From Bacillota bacterium (GTDB taxonomy: Bacteria > Bacillota > Bacilli > Alicyclobacillales > SLC66): DNA of 40,278 nt. The position numbers and the translations under genes are program-made. Location: assembly GCA_021820975.1 (NCBI GenBank), contig JAKADA010000018.1, positions 1-40,278 of the forward strand. Reading direction: 5' to 3'. Shown in pieces: positions 7,020 through 15,330 of this stretch (position 1 is its first letter; every line of letters starts with the position of its first letter). The notes below the pieces were generated by a model. It did not search any database, was not told the DNA's origin, and saw only the letters and a program-made list of their open reading frames with translations.

Positions 7020-7832
7020 TTAGTTACTCGTTGCTGAAGCCCCTAAAAAGCTGTATAGGATCTGATCCGCTGCACTGGAAAAACTATCAGGCACGTACAA
7101 ATCCACACGAATCGATCCCCCTGTAGCAAGATTAGCGACCAATCCACGATCTTCATAAGGAAAGCTTGGATTGGCTTGTGTAAAGATCAAACTTTGTCCT
7201 TGTACAACCCACTTAGCCGCATTTGCCTGAACAGCATTCATATTGTCATAAAAGCCTTGAATATCCCGCTTATCCGACTGAACCACTTCACGTAAAACTT
7301 GCGATGTATCTGTTGGATCGCGCATACTGACTACCGTTCCACTTGGTGTTGATGTAAGACCTTGCATCGCCCAGCCACTTGGTACCCACACAAAATTAAC
7401 TGCGATTGAAGATGGTATAAAACTAGGGCTACTACCATCTCTTTGAACAGATAATTTCGTCAATGTCATACCACTTACCGTCACCGTAGAAGTCGCCTTC
7501 GGGGAAGAACCGATAGCTGACGTTGATCCCTTTTGTGTGCTTGGAGTGGATTTAGAGGGAATGCCAGACGACGTCCCAGTGCCTTTCGCCTGTCCCTTTG
7601 ATACAGAGGATGTTGATGATGACGAAGCAGACGGTGTCACTGACGTCGTAGCCGGCTTACTTGCCGCTGGCGGAGTCACAGGAGTAACCGAAGGTGTTGT
7701 AGCAGCCGGAGTAATTGGTTGAGCAACAGGTATACCCCCCCCCGTACTCGACTGTGTGCCACATCCAAACAATAATGCACTCAGGGTCACTAAAACTAGC
7801 AAACTGCTGCTATAGTAAATTTTCTTACGCAT
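7020..7832 (-). CDS. Putative lipoprotein with Ser/Thr/Pro-rich spacer and a G9 tract
   Basis: 270 residues from ATG 7832, preceded by AAGGGTG; a longer reading frame to 7862 adds ten unlikely residues. The signal peptide ends in lipobox LFGC with the lipidated cysteine at 24. Residues ~25-115 are low-complexity Ser/Thr/Pro/Ala, as in cell-wall-spanning spacers. Residues ~120-270 form a compact domain (FVWVPSGWAMQG, RDPTDTSQ, RGLVANLATGGSIRVDLYVP) that I do not recognise. Codons 30-33 contain nine consecutive G (7735-7743), a tract prone to slippage. A single-base change there would truncate the protein just after lipidation. It is divergent from the 98-residue gene at 7921. Confidence 0.7.
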   Translation of the reverse strand: MRKKIYYSSSLLVLVTLSALLFGCGTQSSTGGGIPVAQPITPAATTPSVTPVTPPAASKPATTSVTPSASSSSTSSVSKGQAKGTGTSSGIPSKSTPSTQKGSTSAIGSSPKATSTVTVSGMTLTKLSVQRDGSSPSFIPSSIAVNFVWVPSGWAMQGLTSTPSGTVVSMRDPTDTSQVLREVVQSDKRDIQGFYDNMNAVQANAAKWVVQGQSLIFTQANPSFPYEDRGLVANLATGGSIRVDLYVPDSFSSAADQILYSFLGASATSN

Positions 7833-7876
7833 GCCATCACACACCCTTAGGACAAGTACCAAGAATCATATATACT

Positions 7877-7896
7877 GACTATATCATGTTATAGTC
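7877..7896. promoter_or_regulatory. Dyad between divergent genes
   Basis: GACTATA (7877-7883) and TATAGTC (7890-7896) form a perfect inverted repeat with a six-base centre. It sits in the 88-base gap between the lipoprotein gene and the small gene on the plus strand. The TATA-containing arms could overlap -10 boxes in both directions. Operator function is inferred. Confidence 0.4.
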
Positions 7897-7920
7897 GCTA
7901 AAAACAGAAAGGTGATTAAA

Positions 7921-8217
7921 TTGCACGATGACTGGAAAAGCATTTCTTTAGAACCACAAGCAGAATTATTACAACGTAGCATGTTCACCTATCGAATTGA
8001 AGGAAATGAGTATACGATCGAACTGTTCGAAAGACAATCTGGCGAATGTTATGCCATAGGAATGCCAAGTGATAGGGATCAAATTATTGTTTATGGTAGT
8101 GCAATGGTTACAGAACCTAAAATCGCTTTGCAGCAAACGATTAACAAAATTAATCGTGATCATTTCCAAACCGAGATCACACAAATCGGAGAGGATGTCC
8201 GTCCTATACAGGAATAA
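7921..8217 (+). CDS. Conserved-looking small cytoplasmic protein of unknown function
   Basis: 98 residues from TTG 7921, with AAAGGTGAT (7908-7916) at proper spacing; GTG 7912 lies inside that ribosome site and is less likely. The product is acidic and soluble (FTYRIEGNEYTIELFERQSGECYAIGMPSDRDQIIVYGS), with no signal peptide or membrane segment. I do not recognise a family. The regular beta-strand/turn pattern and good coding character suggest a real gene. It converges with yuiD-like 24 bases downstream. Confidence 0.6.
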   Translation: MHDDWKSISLEPQAELLQRSMFTYRIEGNEYTIELFERQSGECYAIGMPSDRDQIIVYGSAMVTEPKIALQQTINKINRDHFQTEITQIGEDVRPIQE

Positions 8218-8241
8218 CTTATCAATCTATGCCATCTCGCT

Positions 8242-8742
8242 TCAGTGAAGTGCTTGCGCAATGACATTAACAATAAGCCCTAAAACAACACCCAAAAGCG
8301 CACCCATAAATACTTCACTAGGCTGATGACCTAGCATCTCTTTTAACCGCTTTTGATATACATCTTGTCGAAAAGCGGCTGCAGGATTGTCCAAGTAACG
8401 CCGAATCTCAGCCTCAAGTTTATTAATGGCGATAGCTTGTTCACCTGCATGCCGCCTTATCCCGGCTGCGTCATACATTACGATAACACCAAAAACAACA
8501 CACGCAGCAAACAGCATCGACCCCGCACCTGAACGAAAAGCAACAACAGTAGCTAGAGAGGATACCGCAGCCGAATGAGAACTTGGCATACCACCTGTAG
8601 AAAACATTTTAGAGACATCCCATTTACGATCCGTTAAGTAATAGATCGGAACTTTAACCGATTGTGCGATAAGAATCGATAAGAGCGAAGCCGTTAATGC
8701 CGGGTTGTAGAAAACACCTCGACCTAACAACAAAAGCCACAA
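8242..8742 (-). CDS. YuiD-like divergent PAP2-family membrane protein (DUF212)
   Basis: 166 residues from TTG 8742, eight bases after a GGGGG ribosome site. The family signatures GGMPSSHSA, YDAAGIRRHAGEQA and LGHQPSEVFMGALLG are all present. Hydrophobic segments lie near 12-30, 58-90 and 145-163. The SSHSA and RRHAGEQA elements resemble the phosphatase motifs of PAP2 enzymes, so a lipid phosphate or undecaprenyl-phosphate role is possible but not shown for this subgroup. Confidence 0.88.
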   Translation of the reverse strand: MWLLLLGRGVFYNPALTASLLSILIAQSVKVPIYYLTDRKWDVSKMFSTGGMPSSHSAAVSSLATVVAFRSGAGSMLFAACVVFGVIVMYDAAGIRRHAGEQAIAINKLEAEIRRYLDNPAAAFRQDVYQKRLKEMLGHQPSEVFMGALLGVVLGLIVNVIAQALH

Positions 8743-8884
8743 ACGAAGTACCCCCTCTGATGACCCTCATGCCTAGAGTAAATGACAAATAGCAAAAACG
8801 CAAAACAAAATCCACGCCGTTGCAAAAAGAGCTCACGAAATACTCTCTTTTACCATACTATGTAACAACAAGGAGGGATTCTTT

Positions 8885-9202
8885 GTGGTTACTATGTCGC
8901 CCATCGAATTTGATGGAAAAATATTTATCAGTGTCGATGTCACGCTACCTAAGACACACCTGATTGCCATACAAGCTCACAATGGATACATTATGTGTGG
9001 GGCATTAGATGTCAACCTGCTTAATACGCGACTGCAAAGTCGACATATCATCGCCGGACGGGCGGTAGGCGTACGCACAGTCGAAGAATTGCTTAATGCT
9101 CCTCTTGAGTCGATCACTGATGCGGCTGCTTCATTAGGTATAACCATTGGCATGACAGGAAAAGAAGCGTTAAGCATCATGTACGATAAAACAAGTTCAT
9201 GA
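8885..9202 (+). CDS. yunC: YunC-like DUF1805 protein
   Basis: 105 residues from GTG 8885 behind AAGGAGGG. The DUF1805 core is clear: LPKTHLIAIQAHNGYIMCGALDVNLLN, then IIAGRAVGVRTVEELLNAPLESIT, then LGITIGMTGKEAL. This small cytoplasmic family is widespread in Bacillales and has no settled function. It stands alone on the plus strand, with a hairpin after its stop. Confidence 0.88.
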   Translation: MVTMSPIEFDGKIFISVDVTLPKTHLIAIQAHNGYIMCGALDVNLLNTRLQSRHIIAGRAVGVRTVEELLNAPLESITDAAASLGITIGMTGKEALSIMYDKTSS

Positions 9203-9206
9203 GAAG

Positions 9207-9239
9207 AGGGCTGGATTAGCCCTTTCCCTGTCCAGCCCT
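9207..9239. terminator. Hairpin between yunC-like and the glycosyltransferase gene
   Basis: AGGGCTGGA (9207-9215) pairs perfectly with TCCAGCCCT (9231-9239). No strong U tract follows, but its place between convergent stops fits a shared terminator. Confidence 0.6.
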
Positions 9240-9250
9240 AGCATAAACAC

Positions 9251-10501
9251 CTAACGGATATGCAATTCATCAAACTGAATAGCTCTCGTGTGTACGGTGT
9301 GTTTCCATACACGATTATGCCTCGTAAACAGGGCCATAAAAGTAACCGGGAACCAACTTAACATAAAAAACGGAAATAGTGGTAAGCCAAGGTATGCTTT
9401 CCATGGTATACGCTCAAGTAACATAGCCAATGGCATTTGCAGCAAAATAAAAATATTAATCACTGCCCAAAACCAAGTCGGGAGTAATTGTGTCGCCGCC
9501 GCCGTGGCAGATGCTGCAGCAGGTGTAGAAGCTTGAAACAACAACATAAAACCTGTAAAAAACAAAATCAAAAATCGCATAGGTTGAAACAAGTAAATGG
9601 CAGCATCCAATTTCCCTAAACTACGTTCTCGCGCACTAGCTGAAAGCAGTGGAAACATGTACTGCTGTGCACAATTAAAATGACCTTGCATCCAGCGTAG
9701 GCGTTGCCTCATTGACGCAGGCAAAGTGATCGGCTTTTCATCGTATACTTTTGCATCATGCGCCCACTCGGGAAATACACCTAACGATACACAACGAGCA
9801 CCAAATTCAACATCCTCAGTCAACCCTGTAGCATGCCATCCCAGTTTCTGTAGTAATTCCATATCGATGCAAAGACCAGTTCCACCCAGCGCACAAGATA
9901 ACCCCAGGTTATACCTAGCTAATTGCCACATCCGATTCGTGTACCAATAAGATATGGCCATGGATATACTAACCCAAGAGTCATACGGATTTTTGATATC
10001 CAAATACCCTTGTATAACTTTCTTACCATTAACTAAACGATCATTCATTACACGCAAAAAGTTTGTACCCACCAAGTTGTCTGCGTCAAACATGACAACT
10101 GCATCGTACATTATTTCAGACTCAGCCAGACCATCGAGCATCCAGCGAATCGCAAAACCTTTACCCCGATCTGTATCTGTAAACCTTTCAGCAGCAATAA
10201 CACCATGCTTACGTGCAATATCCGCGGTATGGTCGGTACAGTTGTCTGCGATCACATAAATATCATACATCTCATCAGGATAATCGAGCCGCTTCAAATT
10301 TTCTAGAAGCGGACTAATCACACGCTCCTCATTATGCGCAGCTACAAATATCGCGAATCGCTTTGAAGGAGTCTCTACGATTGTCCGTTTCCGGTAAAAT
10401 AAGCCAAACACAGAAAGCACAACCTGGTAAGCACCGATGAGACCTGTGACGGCTTGCATGGCAATAAATGCCCCGTCAAGCACTGCATTCCAGAACCCCA
10501 A
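9251..10501 (-). CDS. Membrane-bound family 2 glycosyltransferase
   Basis: 416 residues from TTG 10501, about seven bases after GGGGAG. One N-terminal membrane segment (~10-35) precedes a GT-A catalytic domain with AAHNEE, FDAD (138-141), TED (228-230) and QRLRW (266-270). Three or so C-terminal membrane segments lie at ~310-400. The QxxRW motif and this topology match processive or chain-forming GT2 enzymes such as the cellulose/hyaluronan synthase-like group. The substrate cannot be read from sequence. No partner polysaccharide genes are next to it. Confidence 0.85.
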   Translation of the reverse strand: MGFWNAVLDGAFIAMQAVTGLIGAYQVVLSVFGLFYRKRTIVETPSKRFAIFVAAHNEERVISPLLENLKRLDYPDEMYDIYVIADNCTDHTADIARKHGVIAAERFTDTDRGKGFAIRWMLDGLAESEIMYDAVVMFDADNLVGTNFLRVMNDRLVNGKKVIQGYLDIKNPYDSWVSISMAISYWYTNRMWQLARYNLGLSCALGGTGLCIDMELLQKLGWHATGLTEDVEFGARCVSLGVFPEWAHDAKVYDEKPITLPASMRQRLRWMQGHFNCAQQYMFPLLSASARERSLGKLDAAIYLFQPMRFLILFFTGFMLLFQASTPAAASATAAATQLLPTWFWAVINIFILLQMPLAMLLERIPWKAYLGLPLFPFFMLSWFPVTFMALFTRHNRVWKHTVHTRAIQFDELHIR

Positions 10502-10667
10502 TCGAAGTCTCCCCTGTCATGTCACGTCATCCTAAGTATCCTAGTCACTATAACATGTATGTCCCTGATGGGACAAGTAGACGCCACTTCAACGACTCGT
10601 TATAATAAATAGGTTAACGGCGTTTTCATAAGCTGTTCATATTATTAAGGAAATGAGGGATGCCCAC

Positions 10668-11282
10668 TTGCATGCATTATCTGTATCTTTGGAACACTTC
10701 ATTACCCATTATGGTGTGTTAGCCGTATTTCTTGCCATGGTGCTCGAAAGCGCCTGTATACCTCTACCAAGTGAACTAATCATGACATATGCTGGTTTTG
10801 AAGCTTTCCGGCATAACATCGGATTTACGGAAGCTATCGTTGCAGGTGTGCTAGGTAACCTAGTGGGTTCACTTATCGCTTATTATGTCGGTAAGGTAGG
10901 TGGTCGGCCCTTTTTACGTCGATATGGCAGATATATCTTATTTTCCGAAAAACACTTTGCATCAGCTGAACGTTTTTTTGCAAAATGGGGAAGCTTAGCT
11001 GTGCTCATTTCCCGTGTATTGCCTGCTATTCGCACATTCATTTCCTTACCAGCCGGTATAGCGAATATGCGAATCGGGAAGTTTATTCTTTTTAGTCTCA
11101 TCGGTTGCATTCCTTGGGTCTATCTCCTTACTTACATCGGTTATTCCCTTGGACAAAACTGGGATAGTGTTTCGGCCCACACAGGTGCTTTAACATACAT
11201 TTTTGGCGCCATTCTCGTCCTAGCTGTCGTACTATTTTGGACTCGCAATCGCAACAGTAAAGCACAAACTGCTTCTAAATAA
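10668..11282 (+). CDS. DedA-family membrane protein (first copy)
   Basis: About 204 residues. TTG 10668 has GAGGG eight bases upstream; ATG 10653 is possible but has its AAGGAA directly against it. DedA features are present: ESACIPLPSELIM, GNLVGSLIAYYVGKVGGRPFLRRYGRYI, and FFAKWGSLAVLISRVLPAIRTFISLPAGIANM with the conserved R and G residues, plus 4-5 hydrophobic segments. DedA proteins are linked to undecaprenyl-phosphate or lipid flipping and membrane potential maintenance. A second copy is at 21851-22447. Confidence 0.88.
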   Translation: MHALSVSLEHFITHYGVLAVFLAMVLESACIPLPSELIMTYAGFEAFRHNIGFTEAIVAGVLGNLVGSLIAYYVGKVGGRPFLRRYGRYILFSEKHFASAERFFAKWGSLAVLISRVLPAIRTFISLPAGIANMRIGKFILFSLIGCIPWVYLLTYIGYSLGQNWDSVSAHTGALTYIFGAILVLAVVLFWTRNRNSKAQTASK

Positions 11283-11298
11283 TACAATATTACTCGTT

Positions 11299-11339
11299 AA
11301 GTCCTTGCTCGATTATATTTTTGATTGATGCAAGGACTT
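11299..11339. terminator. Hairpin between dedA and the metalloprotease gene
   Basis: AAGTCCTTGC (11299-11308) pairs perfectly with GCAAGGACTT (11330-11339), followed by TTG. It overlaps the end of the convergent metalloprotease gene. The loop is long (21 bases). Confidence 0.55.
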
Positions 11340-12245
11340 TTGAAATTCGTTCATATAATGGCGAATTGATTCTGCAAACACTTTTTGAAAGGACGTGTCA
11401 GGACCTTCATGGACAGAGTCCTTCATAAAGTGAACCATATTTTTCCAACCAAAAGTATGGACTAACTTAGTAACGGCCATATAGTCCTCCAGTTCCACAT
11501 CGTAAGGTGCCTGTAGCATTGCATTTTCTCCACTTGTTAAAGAGACACCTTCATGGTTTCCAAAAGCCGCAAGTACTTGTGCCTCACCACGTTTCACTAA
11601 CATCATTTCACTTCGTTTTGCTACATCCGCTTGAGTTTGCAAACCTTCCATCCAAGCTACGCCTTCATTAATCCAAGTCGGAATACTACGGGCGATTTGG
11701 TTTTGATTAAAAATGACGTGTGTGAGTTCATGTGTTAGCACATTGTATAGACTTCCTTTTAATGTATTCGCATAAAGCGGTATATACACAACACTACCAT
11801 TGGCTACCCCGTTCGTTCGATTGACCATTGTAGCGGCAACTGTCTGACGAATTCCCCAGTGTTCAAGTCCGGATAGGTATCCATTTCTCGAACCAAAAAG
11901 GTAAACCGAGATAGGTTGTTGGAACGAAAGTGCCAATGATTTTTCAACTTGTGGTAAACTTTGCGTATGAAGAATTCTTAGGACTTGCGCGATTGAGGAT
12001 GATTCAACACTATGGTCTCCTTTTACTACGACAACTTGAGGCTTTATCTTTGGATAGTTTGCAGAGATTTTTTCAATCAGTAGAATCTCATTTTGCGTAA
12101 GCCACTGTCCAATGGCTACACTTACCTGATGAATTTGTTGTCTTGGTACACGTGTTAGCATAAAGATAGCCCCAAAAACGATCGTCCATACAACCAATTT
12201 GTGCAAAAAAACCACTCTCTTTCCCTGATAAAACATCATGGTCAA
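11313..12245 (-). CDS. Membrane-anchored gluzincin metalloprotease (peptidase MA-like)
   Basis: 310 residues from TTG 12245, nine bases after AAGGA; ATGs two and three codons in are alternatives. A single membrane segment (~13-30) places the rest outside the cell. The zinc site is HELTH (172-176), with the third ligand likely E194 in WINEGVAWMEG. That spacing is typical of the peptidase MA group. The preceding region (GSRNGYLSGLEHW, GVANGSVVYIPLY) fits the same fold. It follows bcp by 25 bases on the same strand and may be cotranscribed with the riboswitch-controlled LysM-3D gene. Its target is unknown. Confidence 0.78.
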   Translation of the reverse strand: MTMMFYQGKRVVFLHKLVVWTIVFGAIFMLTRVPRQQIHQVSVAIGQWLTQNEILLIEKISANYPKIKPQVVVVKGDHSVESSSIAQVLRILHTQSLPQVEKSLALSFQQPISVYLFGSRNGYLSGLEHWGIRQTVAATMVNRTNGVANGSVVYIPLYANTLKGSLYNVLTHELTHVIFNQNQIARSIPTWINEGVAWMEGLQTQADVAKRSEMMLVKRGEAQVLAAFGNHEGVSLTSGENAMLQAPYDVELEDYMAVTKLVHTFGWKNMVHFMKDSVHEGPDTSFQKVFAESIRHYMNEFQKSLHQSKI

Positions 12246-12270
12246 GAGAATGGTTCCTTATACAAATTCA

Positions 12271-12747
12271 CTACTTCATATCTTGTAGTGACCGTAAGTC
12301 ATGCACTATTTCTTTTGCGTGCGTTGCCACTTTTACCTTGGTATACACTTTAGCAATTCGTCCTTGCGGATCAATGAGAAACGTTGTTCGCACGATGCCC
12401 AAATACTTTTTTCCATACATACTCTTTTCTTGATATACACCATACGCTAGCGATACAGTTTTGTCGGTATCTGCAAGAAGCATATAAGGTAAGTTTTGTT
12501 TAAGGGCAAATTTCTCATGCGATATTAAATTATCTGTACTCACTCCAAGCACGACAGCATTTAGGCTCGTGAGTTCATTATAAAAATCCCGAAATCCGAT
12601 TGCTTCCGTCGTGCACCCAGGCGTATTGTCTTTGGGGTAAAAGTACAAGATCACGTACCTTCCATTAAAGTCCGCTAAGTTTACTTCTTGCCCACCTACT
12701 GTCGAAAGATTGATGGTAGGCGCCATTTGACCAACTTCAGGTAACAT
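12271..12747 (-). CDS. bcp: Thiol peroxiredoxin of the Bcp/PrxQ type
   Basis: 158 residues from ATG with a GGGAGGAA ribosome site. The thioredoxin-fold peroxidatic cysteine is C45 in KDNTPGCTTEAIGFRD. The resolving cysteine found five residues later in E. coli Bcp is isoleucine here, and no other cysteine is present, so it should act as a one-Cys enzyme needing an external thiol. It reduces H2O2 and organic peroxides in the cytoplasm. It lies between the LysM-3D gene (18 bases) and the metalloprotease gene (25 bases). Confidence 0.92.
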   Translation of the reverse strand: MLPEVGQMAPTINLSTVGGQEVNLADFNGRYVILYFYPKDNTPGCTTEAIGFRDFYNELTSLNAVVLGVSTDNLISHEKFALKQNLPYMLLADTDKTVSLAYGVYQEKSMYGKKYLGIVRTTFLIDPQGRIAKVYTKVKVATHAKEIVHDLRSLQDMK

Positions 12748-12765
12748 GAGATTCCTCCCACAATG

Positions 12766-13530
12766 TTAGTGAATAACTTGAACCCTGACATGCTCTAATC
12801 CAAACTGCATAGCAAGACTGGTTTGAGGAAGGTAAATATCAATACGGTTCCCTTTAATAGCTCCTCCAACATCGGTCGCTGTAGCGTAAAATCCACCTTT
12901 AGGTAGATAGGGATCTGTGTACCCAGAGATATACAGTTTTGAACCTAATGCAATTACATTGGGATCAACGGCAACAGTACCAAATCGCAAAGCATTACCG
13001 AAATAATCCACTGCGCCCCATGGGCCATTTGATGCCGCCGAACTATCATAGGCAGATGCAAGCATAGACTGCGGTGCTCCGAGAGTAGGTTTTGTTAATG
13101 CAGCACCTAAAACTTTAGGTTTACTTGGAACCATCGATGCCGTAAGGCTACCGCGAGCGATCAATAGTACACGACCATCCGTTAACGTCACGGAGGACAA
13201 GTGATTTAAACTCATGATACTCGACACAGAAGTGCTATAGCGTTTTGCTAAGTAGGCTACTTGATCACCTTTTTGTACCTTATATAAAAACGGCAAGGCT
13301 AATCGTTCACCAGGAAACAAATACGAATTTTGCGTAACACCATTAACTAAAGCAAGATCCTGCAATCCTAATCCAGCTCTTACAGCTACAGAATACATGC
13401 TATCTCCAGAATGCACAACATAAGGTGCTGCAGGTAACGTCGCAGCAAAAGAAGGAACAATTGCTGCAAAAAATCCACTACAGGCCATGACAACGAAGAC
13501 GACAGCCTTCGATAGACGAGACTTCACCAT
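12766..13530 (-). CDS. Secreted LysM-LysM-3D cell-wall enzyme under riboswitch control
   Basis: 254 residues from ATG 13530, preceded by GGAGGGA (13538-13543). A signal peptide covers ~1-30 (VVFVVMACSGFFAAIVPSFAA). Two LysM peptidoglycan-binding modules follow (~37-79 and ~82-124), then a C-terminal 3D domain with aspartates D189 (AVDP), D220 (ATD) and D231 (RID) and the GGAIKGNRID signature. The family includes wall lytic transglycosylase-like enzymes such as YocH. A c-di-AMP riboswitch ends about ten bases before its ribosome site, as known for wall hydrolase genes in Firmicutes. Confidence 0.9.
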   Translation of the reverse strand: MVKSRLSKAVVFVVMACSGFFAAIVPSFAATLPAAPYVVHSGDSMYSVAVRAGLGLQDLALVNGVTQNSYLFPGERLALPFLYKVQKGDQVAYLAKRYSTSVSSIMSLNHLSSVTLTDGRVLLIARGSLTASMVPSKPKVLGAALTKPTLGAPQSMLASAYDSSAASNGPWGAVDYFGNALRFGTVAVDPNVIALGSKLYISGYTDPYLPKGGFYATATDVGGAIKGNRIDIYLPQTSLAMQFGLEHVRVQVIH

Positions 13531-13549
13531 GTACAATCCCTCCAATGCC

Positions 13550-13680
13550 TCCGGAGTTAGCTGACGGGTTCGGAAGAGGTTGTCCCGCTTTGCAAACTAT
13601 GCAAAGTTCACCCCAAATGCTAACGGTTCCTCCGTACGCATAGAAATATGCGATTCGGCGATATGTGACTACTCGTTCTA
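13550..13680 (-). promoter_or_regulatory. c-di-AMP riboswitch (ydaO-yuaA motif)
   Basis: Read on the minus strand, the leader holds the conserved blocks of the ydaO-yuaA aptamer in order: GCCGAATC (about 13653-13660), GGAGGAACCGT, GGGGTGAA (13607-13614), a TTTGCATAGTTTGCAAA hairpin, and CCCGTCAGCTAAC (13556-13568) closing the domain. The class binds c-di-AMP and usually switches expression off. It lies between the speA stop and the LysM-3D start. No terminator hairpin fits between the aptamer and the start codon. The closing ACTCC can face the GGAGG ribosome site, so translational control is likely. Boundaries are approximate. Confidence 0.9.
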
Positions 13681-13733
13681 TACTAAAGCGTCCCAGACAT
13701 CTTGTCATGCTGTAATTGTTACCACGGAAATTA

Positions 13734-15191
13734 TTACAAAGTTTGAACCACACGCACATTCTCTATCGTTGGGTCATCAGGTCCTTGCACAGGTAAACCC
13801 GCTTCTAAATTAGCCTTGATATAAGAAACGTTATCTTGCGTAATCACTTCCCCTGGCAAAAGGATAGGTATGCCTGGTGGATAAACCATGATCATATCAG
13901 CAATGGTTCTCCCAATTGCATGATCTAACGCTACGACTTCCGTTTTTGCATAAAATGCGTCTCGCGGAGACATTGCCAATCGGGGAGTCGAAGGTACGAC
14001 AACTGGATGTTTTTCTCTTACTTGTGGGAGTTCACGAACTGCAATTTGGCGAAGTGCATCAACAAGCGTATCAACGGATTGATCATCATCCCCAAAGGAA
14101 ATTATACACAAGATATTATAAAGATCTGATAATTCCACTTCAATTGTAAACTGTTCACGCAAAATCAGTTCAACTTCATAACCCGTTAATCCCAAATCCG
14201 CAACATGAATCGTTAGCTTGAGTGGATCAAAGGAAAATGTTGCCGATGATTGCAAAATTTCCTTACCAAAGCAATACAAACCAGGAATTTCATTGATACG
14301 GTAACGAGCTGATATAGCTAAATTTATCGCTTTATCGAGAAGATCATGCCCTTTAACAGCCAATTGCCTACGTGCTGCATCAAGTGATGCCATCAATAAG
14401 TACGATGTCGATGTTGTGGTGAGCATCGATAAAATCGAATGAACATGCCTTGCTCGCACGAGACCCTCCTTAACGTTTAGTACAGAACTTTGCGTTAATG
14501 AACCGCCTAGTTTATGCACGCTCGTTGCTGCCAAATCACATCCTGCCTCCATCGCTGATAAGGGCAACCGTTCATGAAAATGCGTATGCACTCCATGCGC
14601 TTCATCCACTAAAACAGCAACGCCTCGCTCATGAGCTAGATTGACGATCGAAACAAGATCTGTAGCAACGCCAAAATACGTTGGATTGATCAGTAAGACA
14701 GCTTTTACTCGAGGGTGTGCACTCAACCCCGCGGCTACTGTTTCTACACGTACACCATGGGCAATACCCAAATGCAAGTCAACTTCAGGTTGGAGAAAAT
14801 ACGGTTTGGCTCCCGCAAGAATAATGGCGGTCAAAACAGATTTGTGAATATTTCTCGGAACGAGAATTTCATCACTAGGCCCCACGACGGCCATAATCAT
14901 GGCCATAATCGCACCGCTTGTTCCCTGTACTGAGAAAAACGTACGATCAGCACCAAACGCTTCTGCCGCTAATTCCTGAGCTTCCTTAATAATACCAGTA
15001 GGATGCATGAGGTCATCTAGCGGTCCAATATTGATTAAATCAATACTTAAGACAGAGTCGCCAACAAAACGGCGAAACTCGGCATCCATCGCTTTACCTG
15101 TTTTGTGTCCAGGAATATGAAATTGCCAAGGTTTTTTTGCCGCATGTACCTGTAAAGCTGAAAACAAGGGTGTTTTTGTTTGATCGAGCAT
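13734..15191 (-). CDS. speA: Orn/Lys/Arg decarboxylase family enzyme (arginine decarboxylase-like)
   Basis: 485 residues from ATG 15191, eight bases after AAAGGTGG. It is a fold-type I PLP enzyme. HIPGHKTG is near the N-terminus, DEAHGVHTHF holds the cofactor aspartate (D196), and SVHKLGG holds the PLP-binding lysine (K227). The length matches the short Bacillus SpeA/YaaO group, not the ~750-residue inducible enzymes. The likely reaction is arginine to agmatine for polyamine synthesis; lysine cannot be excluded from sequence. No agmatinase gene is nearby. The c-di-AMP riboswitch begins about 55 bases after its stop. Confidence 0.85.
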   Translation of the reverse strand: MLDQTKTPLFSALQVHAAKKPWQFHIPGHKTGKAMDAEFRRFVGDSVLSIDLINIGPLDDLMHPTGIIKEAQELAAEAFGADRTFFSVQGTSGAIMAMIMAVVGPSDEILVPRNIHKSVLTAIILAGAKPYFLQPEVDLHLGIAHGVRVETVAAGLSAHPRVKAVLLINPTYFGVATDLVSIVNLAHERGVAVLVDEAHGVHTHFHERLPLSAMEAGCDLAATSVHKLGGSLTQSSVLNVKEGLVRARHVHSILSMLTTTSTSYLLMASLDAARRQLAVKGHDLLDKAINLAISARYRINEIPGLYCFGKEILQSSATFSFDPLKLTIHVADLGLTGYEVELILREQFTIEVELSDLYNILCIISFGDDDQSVDTLVDALRQIAVRELPQVREKHPVVVPSTPRLAMSPRDAFYAKTEVVALDHAIGRTIADMIMVYPPGIPILLPGEVITQDNVSYIKANLEAGLPVQGPDDPTIENVRVVQTL

Positions 15192-15265
15192 AAAACGAAC
15201 CACCTTTCACGCGAAAAACGCATACCTTCCTATTGTACAGGCTTGGACAAATTTCACAATGTCTT

Positions 15266-15283
15266 TGCATGAATTCCCATGCA
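15266..15283. promoter_or_regulatory. Dyad in the speA / SpoIID-like divergent region
   Basis: TGCATG and CATGCA form a perfect inverted repeat around AATTCC. It lies in the ~140-base gap between divergent speA and the SpoIID-like gene, 48 bases before the latter's start. A role as an operator is inferred from position only. No convincing promoter boxes stand out in the gap. Confidence 0.3.
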
Positions 15284-15330
15284 TGGGGAACCTTTAAAAG
15301 TAGGGTACAGGATATGGGGGTGTTTATGTA

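Noticed and set aside
13478-13759. 93-codon reading frame on the minus strand
   Set aside because: It lies on top of the c-di-AMP riboswitch and the signal peptide region of the LysM-3D gene. The conserved RNA motifs explain the sequence better.
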